Positions 15,038 to 24,605 of a stretch of 64,000 nt of DNA are shown in pieces. The notes beneath the pieces were generated by a model. That model was not told the DNA's origin, made no database searches, and saw nothing but the letters and a program-made list of their open reading frames with translations. This stretch comes from Actinomycetes bacterium. GTDB taxonomy: Bacteria; Actinomycetota; Acidimicrobiia; Acidimicrobiales; Ilumatobacteraceae. Position 1 is the first letter of the stretch. Each line of letters starts with the position of its first letter. The translations under genes were made by a program, and so were the position numbers. Where the stretch lies: positions 1 through 64,000 of the forward strand of contig JANYKS010000103.1 of the NCBI GenBank assembly GCA_025358125.1, in the 5' to 3' direction.

Positions 15038-17701
15038 TCAGATGTCACGCAGCAGCTGTACGGCGGGGCGTCGGGTACTTCGTATGGCAGAGGATGCCGC
15101 GATGACCACCGCTGCGACGGTGACTGCCGCAACGAGCGCGAGGTAGGCCCATGGCACGGCAAGCGTGGTCGGTGGTGGGTCGAACACGCCGGTCAGGATC
15201 TTGACAAGGATGTTGGTGAGGACCCATCCTCCTGCGGCACCGGTGACGAGGCCGCCGACGGTGACGTAGATCGCTTCGCTCCACACGAATCCGCCGAGTT
15301 GGCGGCGCTTGGCCCCGAGTGCCGCGGCAGTGGCGAAGGTGCGGCGCCGCTCATTGAGGCCGAGCCACAGCACGAGTCCGGCTGCGGCGGCTGCGAGGGT
15401 GAGGGCGAATCCGAGTTCGACCTTGGTCAATCCGGCCATCTCGACCGAGGTGAGGCTGGACCCAATCTTTCGCCGTTTCGATGCGACGTCATTGACGAGG
15501 GCGTTGGTGCCGACCGCCGTTTGGACTCTGCCGGCGACGGCCGTGGAGTCGCCGTGGGCCGTGGCGATGAGATAGGTGCCGACGTGATCGATGCCGGTCA
15601 TCTTGGCGATGTAGTCGGCGTTTCCGATGACGAAGCTGTCCGATGGAGCCGACGGGAACTTCTTGACGACACCGGTGTAGGTGAACGGCACCTGGACATA
15701 TTGCTTGGTGGTGCCGCTTTGCAGCCGGAGCGTCACGGTGTCGCCCGGGGCGAGCTGAAAGTCCTTGACGGTCTCGAAGCTGAACAGCGCGGCGTCAGGT
15801 CGGTGGGCGAGCTTGGTCATCAGGCTCGTGGCGGAACCTCCTTGGAAGTACGAGTCCTGCAACTTGGCGTCGGAGACGATGGTCGTCGGGTTGACGCCGT
15901 AGATGTCTTGGAGGTCGTTGCCGACGTAGGCGAAGCGGTGCATCAGCGGACTTACTTTGCGGACACCTTGGATCGCCGACAGTTCGGTGATGACGTTTGG
16001 TGGAATGGAGGCGCCGGGTGATTCGATCACGGTGACGTCTGCGCCGTTTGACAAGACGGCATCGACTTCGGCTTGTTGCTGGTATGTGGAGTTGAACACC
16101 GACGTCGAGACCGCGAAGCCGGCAGTCAGCGCGACGAGGGTGACGCCGCGGGCGATGAGCCTGCGTTGGCGGCTCATCGAGGCTGCAACGGTGTCGGACA
16201 GTCCTGCCGACATCGGCTTGATCAGCCATGCGAGCGGTCGTCGGCCGCGTCGTAGTACGAACGACGCGATCCGACTCGTGAACATTCCGACGCCGAGCCA
16301 CATGAGCGCGGGGGCGAGGAAGGCCCAGTAGTTCACGGAGATGGTGGTGACTCCTTCGACTGCGAGGACGAGCTTGTAACCGTTGCGACCGGTGAGCCAG
16401 AACACGAGGAGTGAGGCGCAGATGAGGATGACATCGATCCAGAGACGTTGCCAACGTGGTTCTCGGCGCCGTCCGATCGTTTGGCGGGCCGCGACGACGG
16501 AGATGTCGCGGGCGTCACGCCAGGCGGGGACCGCGATCGCGAACGCGGCGATGGTGAGCCCGGCGCCGACTGCGAATGCTGCCCACGTAACGGCTGCGGC
16601 GTTGGTTGCACCGAAGCCGGCAGTCCCGAACGCGGCCCTGCCGACGAGCAGTGCGAGACCGAGGCCCAGTATCGAACCAGCGACGCCGACGGCGATTGCT
16701 TCGCTGAGCCCGAGTGAGAGAAGCTGGCGGCTGTTGGCGCCGCGTGTTCGCAGCAGTGCCTGCTCGCGGCGTCTACGGTCGGCGCCGGAGGCTGCCACCG
16801 TGACGGTCAGCATGCCGGCAAGGACTGCGCCAGGAGTGCCGAGGAAGAGAAACAGAATTTGGGCGTAGAGCGAGTCCGAGCGCGCTTTGGCGAGTTTGGC
16901 GCCGAGGTTGTTGCCGACGAGCACTTGACCGGTGAGTTTGAGTTCGAGGTTGTGCGCGTCGCCGACGATCTTTGAGTATGCGGCTGCGGGATCGTGGGGA
17001 AGCGACGTGACGAGATCGACGTGGACTTGGGTCGAGACGAGCTCGGGATGGTTGATGGCGAGTGGGTCGAACAGCCGGTGCCACTGATCGAGCGGGACCA
17101 GGATCACGTTGTCGGGTGGGGCGCTGCGTTGAGATTGGGGCGGGGCGCCGACCTTTTGGAACATGGCGTCGATCTCGGGGAGATCAATCACACCGTCGAT
17201 CTTGATCGTGACCGGCGGTAGTCCGGCCATGGTGACAGTGACCTGGTCGCCGGGTGCCGCATGAAGGTTCGCGGCGGTTTGCTGGAACAGCAAGACCCCG
17301 GTCGTGGCGCCGGCGAGGTCGCGGATCTGGTTCGGGAACACACTGCGGTAATCGCCGGCATATCCGACGATGACTCCCGCGCCCGTGGTTTGAACCGTGG
17401 CGCCGGTGGTTGTCTCGAAGCTCTTGGTGTCGCCGTACCCGACGGGAACGGCGGCCTTGATACCGGGGGTCGATTCGAGGCTGGTGAGCACGGCTTGGGG
17501 GTCGGCGCCTGGTTGAGTTTCGACCTGCCAGTCGACGCTGACGCTTTTGAGGGCGCGGTCGGTCATCTGTGCTTTGGACGCTGACAGGAACGAGCCGAGC
17601 GTGGCGAGGAGCCCGACCGCGAGCGCGACGCCGATGGCGGTGATCGAAAGACGGCCGGCTCGTCGCGCAAGGAGGCCGCGAAGCCAGGTGAGGGTCAGCA
17701 T
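15038..17701 (-). CDS. FtsX/MacB-type ABC transporter permease
   Basis: An 887-residue permease with two FtsX-like blocks. The N-terminal helix (RLSITAIGVALAVGLLATLGSFL) precedes a large extracytoplasmic domain, then membrane helices around residues 280-480. A second external domain and a final FtsX domain (LGAKRRQLGGFVWSEAIYVTVGG ...) follow, ending AVQLLRDI. ATG 17701 overlaps the end of the adjacent ATPase by 7 bases. Together with the two ATPases and the lipoprotein upstream it forms a MacB/LolCDE-like machine acting on envelope lipids, lipoproteins or peptides. A hybrid frame continuing upstream is only antisense-free readthrough of the ATPase region. Confidence 0.9.
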   Translation of the reverse strand: MLTLTWLRGLLARRAGRLSITAIGVALAVGLLATLGSFLSASKAQMTDRALKSVSVDWQVETQPGADPQAVLTSLESTPGIKAAVPVGYGDTKSFETTTGATVQTTGAGVIVGYAGDYRSVFPNQIRDLAGATTGVLLFQQTAANLHAAPGDQVTVTMAGLPPVTIKIDGVIDLPEIDAMFQKVGAPPQSQRSAPPDNVILVPLDQWHRLFDPLAINHPELVSTQVHVDLVTSLPHDPAAAYSKIVGDAHNLELKLTGQVLVGNNLGAKLAKARSDSLYAQILFLFLGTPGAVLAGMLTVTVAASGADRRRREQALLRTRGANSRQLLSLGLSEAIAVGVAGSILGLGLALLVGRAAFGTAGFGATNAAAVTWAAFAVGAGLTIAAFAIAVPAWRDARDISVVAARQTIGRRREPRWQRLWIDVILICASLLVFWLTGRNGYKLVLAVEGVTTISVNYWAFLAPALMWLGVGMFTSRIASFVLRRGRRPLAWLIKPMSAGLSDTVAASMSRQRRLIARGVTLVALTAGFAVSTSVFNSTYQQQAEVDAVLSNGADVTVIESPGASIPPNVITELSAIQGVRKVSPLMHRFAYVGNDLQDIYGVNPTTIVSDAKLQDSYFQGGSATSLMTKLAHRPDAALFSFETVKDFQLAPGDTVTLRLQSGTTKQYVQVPFTYTGVVKKFPSAPSDSFVIGNADYIAKMTGIDHVGTYLIATAHGDSTAVAGRVQTAVGTNALVNDVASKRRKIGSSLTSVEMAGLTKVELGFALTLAAAAAGLVLWLGLNERRRTFATAAALGAKRRQLGGFVWSEAIYVTVGGLVTGAAGGWVLTNILVKILTGVFDPPPTTLAVPWAYLALVAAVTVAAVVIAASSAIRSTRRPAVQLLRDI

Positions 17702-18384
17702 ATTTTCGCTCCTCCGAGGATGGTGAGTCGTCCATTCGCCATGTCCCACCGTTGGGGGAGACGGTTGGCGACGAGCGGGTCGTGGGTGTTGATGATCAGC
17801 GCGGCGCCGAGTTCGTCGGCGGCTTCGATCAACACATCGATGACGCGGATGCCAGTTGCATGGTCGAGTTGGCCGGTGGGCTCGTCGGCGAGGATCAGCC
17901 GTGGTCGACCAGCGAGGACGCGTGCGATGGCGACTCGTTGCGCTTGTCCTCCGGACAGTTCCTCGGGCAGCTTCGACGACAGGTCGTCGAGATCGAGTCG
18001 AGCCAACGCCTCGTGTGCTGCATTGGTTGCCGTCTTTCGGTCGGTACCGAGCAGCAGCATCGGGAGTGCGACGTTCTCGACGACATCGAGGGGTGGTAGC
18101 AGGCTCGGTGATTGGAACACGATTGCAAGGGGACCGGGTCGCAATGAGTGTCGATCTCCGAGTGCCGGCCAGGAGATCGACCCGACGGTGGGGTCGTCGA
18201 GACCAGCAATCAGATGCAACAGCGTGGTCTTGCCGGAACCGGACGGGCCCATCAGGGCAATGCGATCGCCAGGATGGACCTGACAGGTTGCGTCGTGCAC
18301 GGCGACGACGGCGCTCGGTCCGGAGCCGTACGTGCGAGCGACCCGGTCGCATCGCACGAGCAGGTCGGTTGAGCTGTTGCTCAT
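17695..18384 (-). CDS. ABC transporter ATPase
   Basis: 229 residues with Walker A GPSGSGKTT, Q-loop VFQSPSLLP, signature LSGGQAQR, Walker B LILADEPTGQLD and switch His in INTHD. This is the MacB/LolD-type subfamily by its length and ADEPTGQLD motif. Its ATG overlaps the stop of the preceding ATPase (ATGA) and its end overlaps the permease start. It would power the FtsX-like permease. Confidence 0.93.
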   Translation of the reverse strand: MSNSSTDLLVRCDRVARTYGSGPSAVVAVHDATCQVHPGDRIALMGPSGSGKTTLLHLIAGLDDPTVGSISWPALGDRHSLRPGPLAIVFQSPSLLPPLDVVENVALPMLLLGTDRKTATNAAHEALARLDLDDLSSKLPEELSGGQAQRVAIARVLAGRPRLILADEPTGQLDHATGIRVIDVLIEAADELGAALIINTHDPLVANRLPQRWDMANGRLTILGGAKIC

Positions 18385-19046
18385 GAGATCACCTGACCGT
18401 CCGACAGACGAATTTCGCGATCTGCAGCGCCGGCCACTGTTTGGTTGTGGGTCACCACGACTACAGCGGTCCCGTGTTCGGCGCGTTGGCGCAGAAGGCC
18501 AAGCACCCGGGACTGGGTTCCTTGGTCGAGCTCTCCCGTCGGTTCGTCGGCGAGCAGGACTGCGGGCTCGTTCGCGAGAGCTACTGCGAGACCGGCTCGC
18601 GCCGATTCTCCGCCGGACAGCTGCGATGGACGTGCATTGCTGCGGCCGGTGAGACCGAGATCCTCCAGGAGTTCGCCGACGCGAACCTTTCGTGGCTGCC
18701 GTGCCAGGCGTTGAGCGAGGGCCACGTTCTCAGCGATCGTCAGGTGCTCGATCAAATTGCCGGTCTGGAACAGCATCCCCAAATGACGTGCGCGCAGCGC
18801 GGCGCGTTCGGCCTCGGGTCGCCGCGACATCGTTTCGCCGGCGACCCGAACGAATCCCCCATCTGGTTCGTCGAGCCCGGCGAGGCAAGCGAGCAGCGTC
18901 GATTTCCCGGAACCCGACGGCCCGGTGATGGCAAGCAATTCGCCTTCCTCGACGCTGAGTGATACGCCGCGCAGGGCCAGCGTCTCGTCGTCGCCTGCGT
19001 GATAGAAGCGATAGAGCTGATGAGCTTCGAGTGCAGTGGTGGTCAT
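18381..19046 (-). CDS. ABC transporter ATPase
   Basis: 221 residues. Walker A GPSGSGKST, signature LSGGESARAGLA, Walker B VLLADEPTGELDQG, and switch His VVTHNQ. It is a second LolD/MacB-type ATPase, about as different from its neighbour as two subfamily members. ATG 19046 overlaps the lipoprotein stop (ATGA). Two ATPases and one permease chain suggest a heterodimeric ATPase pair driving a single large permease. Confidence 0.92.
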   Translation of the reverse strand: MTTTALEAHQLYRFYHAGDDETLALRGVSLSVEEGELLAITGPSGSGKSTLLACLAGLDEPDGGFVRVAGETMSRRPEAERAALRARHLGMLFQTGNLIEHLTIAENVALAQRLARQPRKVRVGELLEDLGLTGRSNARPSQLSGGESARAGLAVALANEPAVLLADEPTGELDQGTQSRVLGLLRQRAEHGTAVVVVTHNQTVAGAADREIRLSDGQVIS

Positions 19047-19735
19047 TTCGACCACGCAAACGAATTGGTGACCTTCGTCCACGGGTCGACATTGTCTGCA
19101 CCGACTGCACCGATGAGGGTGATCACGGCCGACTTGGCGTTCTTCCAGAATTCGTAGCGTTCGACCGCAACCCTGATCACCTTCCCGGTTACCGAGTTCG
19201 GAGCAGAGTCGATCTCGTACTTCGCGAGGATCGCGTCGCCTCCCTTTCGGGACACCTTGGACACAGCGCCGGGAACGAACTTCGACGTCTTCGCGGCGAT
19301 GGCCGGCAGGTCGGTCGCTTTGACCGTCTCGACTGTCGGCGCCGATGCCTTCGACGCGACGGCCAGTTCGATGGCATTGAGCTTGTCCGTGAACGAGACG
19401 GCGTCGCCGTTGCCCGACCGCGACCATCCCTCCGGGAATGAAATGGTGTACAGCCCGGTCGTCGGCGTGTATGGAGCGAAGATCTGGTTGTCCGGAATGT
19501 CGCCAACCTCATGGACCTCGGGAGCGTTCGGGTCGACAGCGCCTGGAGCCACTGTCGCCGGGCCCGCTGCGGTTGAAGCCGACGCGGGGGACGGCACTCC
19601 CGTGGTGGTCACGACCGGCTGGTTTGCTACCGATGCGGTCGTCGTGGCTGCCTTGGATGTCGAGTTGGAACTGCAGGCGCCGAGCGCGCCCGTCGCCGCC
19701 AGTGCGCCGGCGAGAATGAGTCGAGTTGTTCGCAT
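19043..19735 (-). CDS. Lipoprotein, first gene of the FtsX-type exporter operon
   Basis: 230 residues. Signal peptide with lipobox ATGALGAC (Cys at ~19), a Thr/Ala/Ser-rich linker, then a globular domain of ~150 residues beginning YTPTTGLYTISFPEGWSRSGNG, the type of fold (PsbP/DUF1795-like) that often follows such openings. ATG 19735 has AAAGGA 6 bases upstream. It leads a four-gene coupled operon with two ATPases and the permease and is divergent from a two-component system that may control it. It is likely the substrate-binding or accessory lipoprotein. Confidence 0.78.
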   Translation of the reverse strand: MRTTRLILAGALAATGALGACSSNSTSKAATTTASVANQPVVTTTGVPSPASASTAAGPATVAPGAVDPNAPEVHEVGDIPDNQIFAPYTPTTGLYTISFPEGWSRSGNGDAVSFTDKLNAIELAVASKASAPTVETVKATDLPAIAAKTSKFVPGAVSKVSRKGGDAILAKYEIDSAPNSVTGKVIRVAVERYEFWKNAKSAVITLIGAVGADNVDPWTKVTNSFAWSK

Positions 19736-19872
19736 GAATGTCCTTTTGTCGGAGGTTGTGATCGCCACGGTAGGAAAGTGGTGGTGCGACGAGACGGACG
19801 ACTCGGTTAGACGATTGCAAATGATGTGGGAAGCGGCACCCTCGGCTGTGGTCGGCTGCCTAACCTTCAGCC

Positions 19873-20550
19873 GTGGCCGAGGAGCGCATCCTGATTGTCG
19901 AAGACGACGACACCATCGCGACCAATCTCATCCGGGCCCTGGGAAATCACGGCTACGCAGTGGCGCGTGTGTCGACAGCGGTCGACGCGCTCAAACGATT
20001 CGACGACTTCGACCTCGTCGTCTTGGACCTCGGATTGCCCGACCTCGATGGGCTCGAGGTGTGCCGGCGGATCCGCGCCGTCGATCCTTTGCTCCCCGTT
20101 GTGATGCTCACCGCGAGGCAGGCCGAGATCGACATCGTGATGGGTCTCGATGCCGGGGCCGTGGACTACGTCAGCAAGCCGTTCCGTCTCGCCGAGCTAC
20201 TCGCTCGGTTGAGGGTGCAACTCCGACGAACGGAACCAGCAGCACCCTCACGGATCGATGTCGGAGACTTGTCCATCGATCCCGGCGCACGACGAGCATG
20301 GCGTGCCGGTGAAGAGCTCGATCTGCGGACCAAGGAATTCGACCTGCTGATGTTCCTCGCCAACGAGGCCGGAACGGCCGTCACCCGAGAACGGATCATG
20401 TCAGAGGTGTGGGACGAGCACTGGTTCGGCTCCACCAAGACTCTCGACGTGCATCTTGCTTCACTTCGCCGAAAGCTCGGCGACGCGGCCGGTGAACCGA
20501 GCGTCATCACCACGCTGCGCGGCGTCGGCTACCGACTCGAGTGCGGATGA
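19873..20550 (+). CDS. OmpR-family response regulator
   Basis: 225 residues: receiver domain with acidic triad DDD (11-13), phosphoacceptor D52 in VVLDLGLPD, and the conserved Lys in YVSKPFR. A winged-helix DNA-binding domain follows (LDLRTKEFDLLMFLAN ... SEVWDEHWFGSTKTLDVHLASLRRKLG, ending RGVGYRL). Start is GTG 19873. Its stop overlaps the kinase start (ATGA). It is divergent from the lipoprotein/ABC operon, the most likely target. Confidence 0.93.
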   Translation: MAEERILIVEDDDTIATNLIRALGNHGYAVARVSTAVDALKRFDDFDLVVLDLGLPDLDGLEVCRRIRAVDPLLPVVMLTARQAEIDIVMGLDAGAVDYVSKPFRLAELLARLRVQLRRTEPAAPSRIDVGDLSIDPGARRAWRAGEELDLRTKEFDLLMFLANEAGTAVTRERIMSEVWDEHWFGSTKTLDVHLASLRRKLGDAAGEPSVITTLRGVGYRLECG

Positions 20551-21833
20551 GACGCCGGGTGTTGATCGCCACCCTCGCCGTCGCGGTGATCGCCGTCACG
20601 TTGTTCGGCGTGCCGCTCGCTCTCGCGGTGCGTCACCAGTATCAGGACCAAGCCACGCTCCGCCTTGCCAGGGCGACGATCGAAGCCGCACGCAGCATCG
20701 GCAAAGGCGCAATGGATGGAACCGACCCCGCCGAGCTTCCCGAGCTGACCTCCACCAGAGTTGCGCTCTACCGGCCAGACGGTTCGTTCGTCCTCGGTAG
20801 GGGCCCACGGTCGGGCGACGCGAACGTCGCGGCCGCAGCGTCGAACAAGGTATCCGACTCACGTCGCGCCGACTCCATCGTCGTCGCCGTTCCGATCGTC
20901 GCCGACGAAGCCGTGATCGGCGTTCTCCGTGGAGAGCAACCATCGTCGATCATCGACGACCGCGTCCGGCGGGCCTGGTTGGCAATGGCCGCGATTGCCA
21001 CGGTTGCGGTCGGTCTCGCAGGCATCATCGGCGCACTGCTCGCGCGGCGCCTGAATCGCCCGATCGAACATTTACGTCGCGCCGCGATCGCCCTCGGCGA
21101 AGGCGACTACACCATCGCAGTGCCATCGTCGGGTGTCGGCGAACTCGATGACGTGGCGTCGGCACTCACCGGTACGGCAACTCGACTCGGCAACCTGATC
21201 GCTCGCGAGCGCAGCTTCTCAGCCGACGCATCTCATCAGCTGCGCACACCCCTCACAGGTCTTCGTCTCATCCTCGAGACAGAACTCGATGTGCCCCGAC
21301 CGGACCACGACCAGGCGCTCCGCGAGGCGCTCGTTCTGGTCGACCGTTTCGAAGCGACCATCGATGATCTGCTCACACTTGCCCGCGACGCATCGGTACA
21401 CCGGGACCCACTTGATCTTCACCCATTTCTCGCCGACGTAGAAAATCGTTGGCACGGCCGCCTTGCCGAGGGTGGGCGACCCCTCAGACTCGACATCTCC
21501 GACGAGCTCCCCCGCCCCCGCGTGTCGCGGGCTGCCGTCGCAAACATCATCGACGTGCTCATCGACAATGCCCAGCGACACGGGTCGGGTGAGATAACTC
21601 TCGCCGCGCATCCGGTCGGCGGCGGTGTCACAATTGCTGTCTCCGACGAGGGAAACGGCGTCGATGATCGAGATCGGATCTTCGAGCGTGGAGCCACGGA
21701 CACGACGCTGCGACCAGACCGTCACGGGATCGGTCTGGCCCTTGCGCGCTCGCTCGCCGAAGCGGAGGGCGGTCGCCTCCATCTCGCGAGCAACGCCCCG
21801 CACCCACGGTTCGAGCTCGTGCTCTCCACATGA
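20547..21833 (+). CDS. Sensor histidine kinase
   Basis: 428 residues from ATG 20547 (ATGA overlap with the regulator). TM1 at ~5-27, a short extracytoplasmic sensor, TM2 at ~143-165, HAMP, HisKA with phospho-acceptor H230 in ADASHQLRTPL, and HATPase_c with NIIDVLIDNAQRHG (N box), DEGNGV (G1) and HGIGLALARSLAEAEGG (G2). It pairs with the upstream OmpR-type regulator. The external sensor is only ~115 residues and its signal is unknown. Confidence 0.92.
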   Translation: MRRRVLIATLAVAVIAVTLFGVPLALAVRHQYQDQATLRLARATIEAARSIGKGAMDGTDPAELPELTSTRVALYRPDGSFVLGRGPRSGDANVAAAASNKVSDSRRADSIVVAVPIVADEAVIGVLRGEQPSSIIDDRVRRAWLAMAAIATVAVGLAGIIGALLARRLNRPIEHLRRAAIALGEGDYTIAVPSSGVGELDDVASALTGTATRLGNLIARERSFSADASHQLRTPLTGLRLILETELDVPRPDHDQALREALVLVDRFEATIDDLLTLARDASVHRDPLDLHPFLADVENRWHGRLAEGGRPLRLDISDELPRPRVSRAAVANIIDVLIDNAQRHGSGEITLAAHPVGGGVTIAVSDEGNGVDDRDRIFERGATDTTLRPDRHGIGLALARSLAEAEGGRLHLASNAPHPRFELVLST

Positions 21834-21935
21834 ACCGCAGCTTGTGGGCGCACGCACGGTACGGCGACCGTTCAGCGCCCGTACAGGTGGATGTGCGTAT
21901 GTTCGCGCTATGACCGTTGCCCGAAACGAGATGCG

Positions 21936-22625
21936 ATGAGGATCCTCGTCGTCGAGGACGAGAAGCGGCTGGCAGCGTCGATCAAACGGGGCCTGGAGAC
22001 CGATGGCTTCACCGTCGACGTCGCACTCGACGGCATCGATGGCCGGTGGCACGCCACCGAGCACCCCTACGACGCCATCGTTCTCGACATCATGCTGCCC
22101 GGCCTCAATGGCTACCTCCTGTGCGCGGAGCTGCGAGAGGCACGGAACTGGACCCCGATCTTGATGCTGACCGCCAAAGACGGCGAGCTCGACGAGGCCG
22201 AAGCCCTCGACACCGGAGCAGACGACTTTCTCCGCAAGCCGTTCGCTTACGTCGTGCTCCTCGCGAGACTCCGAGCGCTGCTCCGGCGGAGCGGACGTGT
22301 TCAACCTGCAGTGTTCGAGGTCGGCGACCTGGCCATCGATCCGTTGGCACGCACCTGCACCCGGGCGGGCACGCCGATCGCCCTCACCGCTCGCGAGTTC
22401 GCCGTCGTCGAATATCTGACGCGCCGGGCAGGCGAGGTGGTGTCGAAGAACGATCTCCTGAACAACATCTGGGACTTCGATTTCGACGGCGACCCGAACA
22501 TCATCGAGGTGTACATCAGGCGCCTCAGAAAGAAGCTCGACGAACCCTTCGGAGTGACATCCATCGACACCGTTCGGGGCGCCGGGTACAGACTCTGTGC
22601 AGTCGACGCGTCGAGCACGCCATGA
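21936..22625 (+). CDS. OmpR-family response regulator
   Basis: 229 residues. Receiver with VVEDEK, phosphoacceptor D51 (AIVLDIMLPG) and Lys in LRKPFAY, followed by a winged-helix domain (LTAREFAVVEYLTRRAGEVVSKNDLL ... NIIEVYIRRLRKKLD, ending GAGYRL). ATG 21936 gives the standard MRILVVEDE start; the frame also opens upstream. Its stop overlaps the next kinase (ATGA). It is closer to the MprA/PrrA type than its neighbour, so the tandem pair is not a simple recent duplication. Confidence 0.93.
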   Translation: MRILVVEDEKRLAASIKRGLETDGFTVDVALDGIDGRWHATEHPYDAIVLDIMLPGLNGYLLCAELREARNWTPILMLTAKDGELDEAEALDTGADDFLRKPFAYVVLLARLRALLRRSGRVQPAVFEVGDLAIDPLARTCTRAGTPIALTAREFAVVEYLTRRAGEVVSKNDLLNNIWDFDFDGDPNIIEVYIRRLRKKLDEPFGVTSIDTVRGAGYRLCAVDASSTP

Positions 22626-24049
22626 TCGGTCGCGCCGGCATCCGAACGCGGTCAACGCTCGGCGCGACCATTGCCGTCATGATCGCGCTGTCGGCCGGTG
22701 CTGTGTTGCTCGTCACGGTCCACCGGCGTCAACTCACCTCCGAACTCGACGGTGCAGCGCGAGTACACGCTGCCGACATCGCGACCCTCCTCGCCGATGG
22801 CGCGTTGCCGACCTCGCTCTCTGTGCGTGGCGCCGACGAAGCCCTCGTCCAGATACTCGACCCCACCGGCAAGGTAGTGGCAGCAAGCCAGAACATCAGC
22901 GGTGAACTCCCCGTCGCAGCGGACCGGCCAGCCGGCGGGCGAACCATTTCACGTCAAGCTGACCGTCTGCCTATTGGAGACGGTCCGTTCCTGCTCGTGG
23001 CACGCGGTGTCGACATTTCGGGGGCCACCTACACGGTGCTCGTCGCCTCCAGTCTTGGCTCCGTGGACGCGAGCGTTCGCAGCCTCACGACGGTCCTCGT
23101 GCTCGGCCTGCCTCTGCTGCTCGTCATGGTCAGCGTGACCACGTGGATCGTCGTCGGCAGAGCGCTGCGTCCGGTGGAAGCAATCCGCTCCCAAACCGCC
23201 TCCATCACCGCCGACCAGCTTCATCGCCGTGTTCCCGAACCGCCAACGACCGACGAGATCGGTCGGCTCGCCCGCACGATGAACGCAATGCTCGACCGCC
23301 TCGACCGCTCAGCGCAGCAACAGCAACGGTTCGTCGCCGATGCCTCGCATGAGTTCAGAAGTCCGCTGTCGTCGATCCGCCAGCAACTCGAAGTCGAACT
23401 GCGTGATCCAGACCATACGAAGTGGCCAAGCGTCGCCTCCGACGTTCTCGATGAAACGATGCGTCTCGAGCTGCTCCTCGACAACCTGCTGTTCCTTGCC
23501 CGCGACGACGCCACGTCACCGATGCGCGCGACCGCCGTGGTGGATCTCGACGACATCGTTCTCGAAGAAGTCCACCGGGCCACGCCCGCCGACCAGTCAA
23601 AGGTGATCGACGCGACCCATGTGTCGGCGGCCCAGGTGCGAGGCAACACTGACGAGCTTCGAAGAGTCATCCGGAATCTGCTCGAGAATGCGGTCCGCCA
23701 CGCCGACCACGACATCAACGTCTCGCTCGGCGAGACAGCGAGCGAGAGCGTGGTCCTGCGGGTCGCCGACGACGGACTCGGGATCCGGCCCGAGCACCGG
23801 GAGGTCATCTTCGAGCGTTTCGTCCGCCTCGATGAATCTCGCGCCCGCGACGAGGGAGGAGCAGGGCTCGGTCTTGCCATCGCTCGCGAAGTCGTCCGGC
23901 GACATGGTGGAACCCTCGAGGCGGAGGATTCGTCCGGAGGGGTCGGTGCTCAATTCGTCATCCGATTGCCATCCCTGGAAGGGCGCGTGATCGAGCTTGA
24001 TGCGGGCACACCGACTGACCGGACGCCTGAATGTTTTACCTTGCGCTGA
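22622..24049 (+). CDS. Sensor histidine kinase
   Basis: 475 residues from ATG 22622. TM1 at ~13-33, an extracytoplasmic domain of ~130 residues, TM2 near 155-178, HAMP, HisKA with H243 (ADASHEFRSPL), and HATPase_c with NLLENAVRHA, DDGLGI and GGAGLGLAIAREVVRRHGG. It is coupled to the response regulator by ATGA. The sensed signal is unknown; the SPOR-protein gene downstream lies in the same direction after 78 bases and could be a target. Confidence 0.92.
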   Translation: MIGRAGIRTRSTLGATIAVMIALSAGAVLLVTVHRRQLTSELDGAARVHAADIATLLADGALPTSLSVRGADEALVQILDPTGKVVAASQNISGELPVAADRPAGGRTISRQADRLPIGDGPFLLVARGVDISGATYTVLVASSLGSVDASVRSLTTVLVLGLPLLLVMVSVTTWIVVGRALRPVEAIRSQTASITADQLHRRVPEPPTTDEIGRLARTMNAMLDRLDRSAQQQQRFVADASHEFRSPLSSIRQQLEVELRDPDHTKWPSVASDVLDETMRLELLLDNLLFLARDDATSPMRATAVVDLDDIVLEEVHRATPADQSKVIDATHVSAAQVRGNTDELRRVIRNLLENAVRHADHDINVSLGETASESVVLRVADDGLGIRPEHREVIFERFVRLDESRARDEGGAGLGLAIAREVVRRHGGTLEAEDSSGGVGAQFVIRLPSLEGRVIELDAGTPTDRTPECFTLR

Positions 24050-24127
24050 GGGTTGGTTTACCCGGGCTGGCGCAGAGTCGTGACGAGACCGCGACGACGC
24101 GGCTCATTGCCTACGGAGGAACGCGCT

Positions 24128-24598
24128 ATGCGCCTACAACGACGAACCAAGCTCTTGACGGGCGCAGCGATCGCGCTCGGTCTCGTCATCCCGGCCGCAG
24201 GGACGCTTGCGAGCCCATCGACGGGTTCGGGGCAGGCTTCTACGGCGACGGTTGCGCCGACGACCACCACGGTGAAAGCTTCGACGACCACCACGGTGAA
24301 AGGTTCGACGCCGACGACGACCAAGACGACACCGACGACGACCAAGTCGACAACGGCCCCGAAGTCGAAGACTGCGGTCACGGCGAACCATTTCAGGGTG
24401 GTCGCAGGTGCTTTCCCGACCAGGGCGCAGGCCAACAAGCAGGTGGCCCGGATCAAAAAGGCTGGTCAGAGCGGATTCGTTGTCGTGAAGAGCGGAAAGT
24501 TCTTTGTGGTCGAAGACAGGGGCCTGGCCAAGGCTGCTGCGGTGAGGATCGTCAAGGCGCTGAAGGCCAAGGGCTTAGCCGCTTCCGTCAAGGGGTGA
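24128..24598 (+). CDS. Secreted SPOR-domain-like protein
   Basis: 156 residues. N-terminal signal sequence (LLTGAAIALGLVIPAAGTLA), a Thr-rich repeat linker with TTTTVK-type units (~40-85), and a C-terminal ~70-residue domain with the SPOR pattern: FRVVAGAFPTRAQANKQVAR, then GFVVVKSGKFFVVEDRG and a final AVRIVKALKAKG helix. SPOR domains bind peptidoglycan glycans lacking stem peptides. ATG 24128 has GGAGGA upstream. A cell-wall or division-linked role is inferred from the domain. Confidence 0.8.
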   Translation: MRLQRRTKLLTGAAIALGLVIPAAGTLASPSTGSGQASTATVAPTTTTVKASTTTTVKGSTPTTTKTTPTTTKSTTAPKSKTAVTANHFRVVAGAFPTRAQANKQVARIKKAGQSGFVVVKSGKFFVVEDRGLAKAAAVRIVKALKAKGLAASVKG

Positions 24599-24605
24599 CG
24601 GCGCC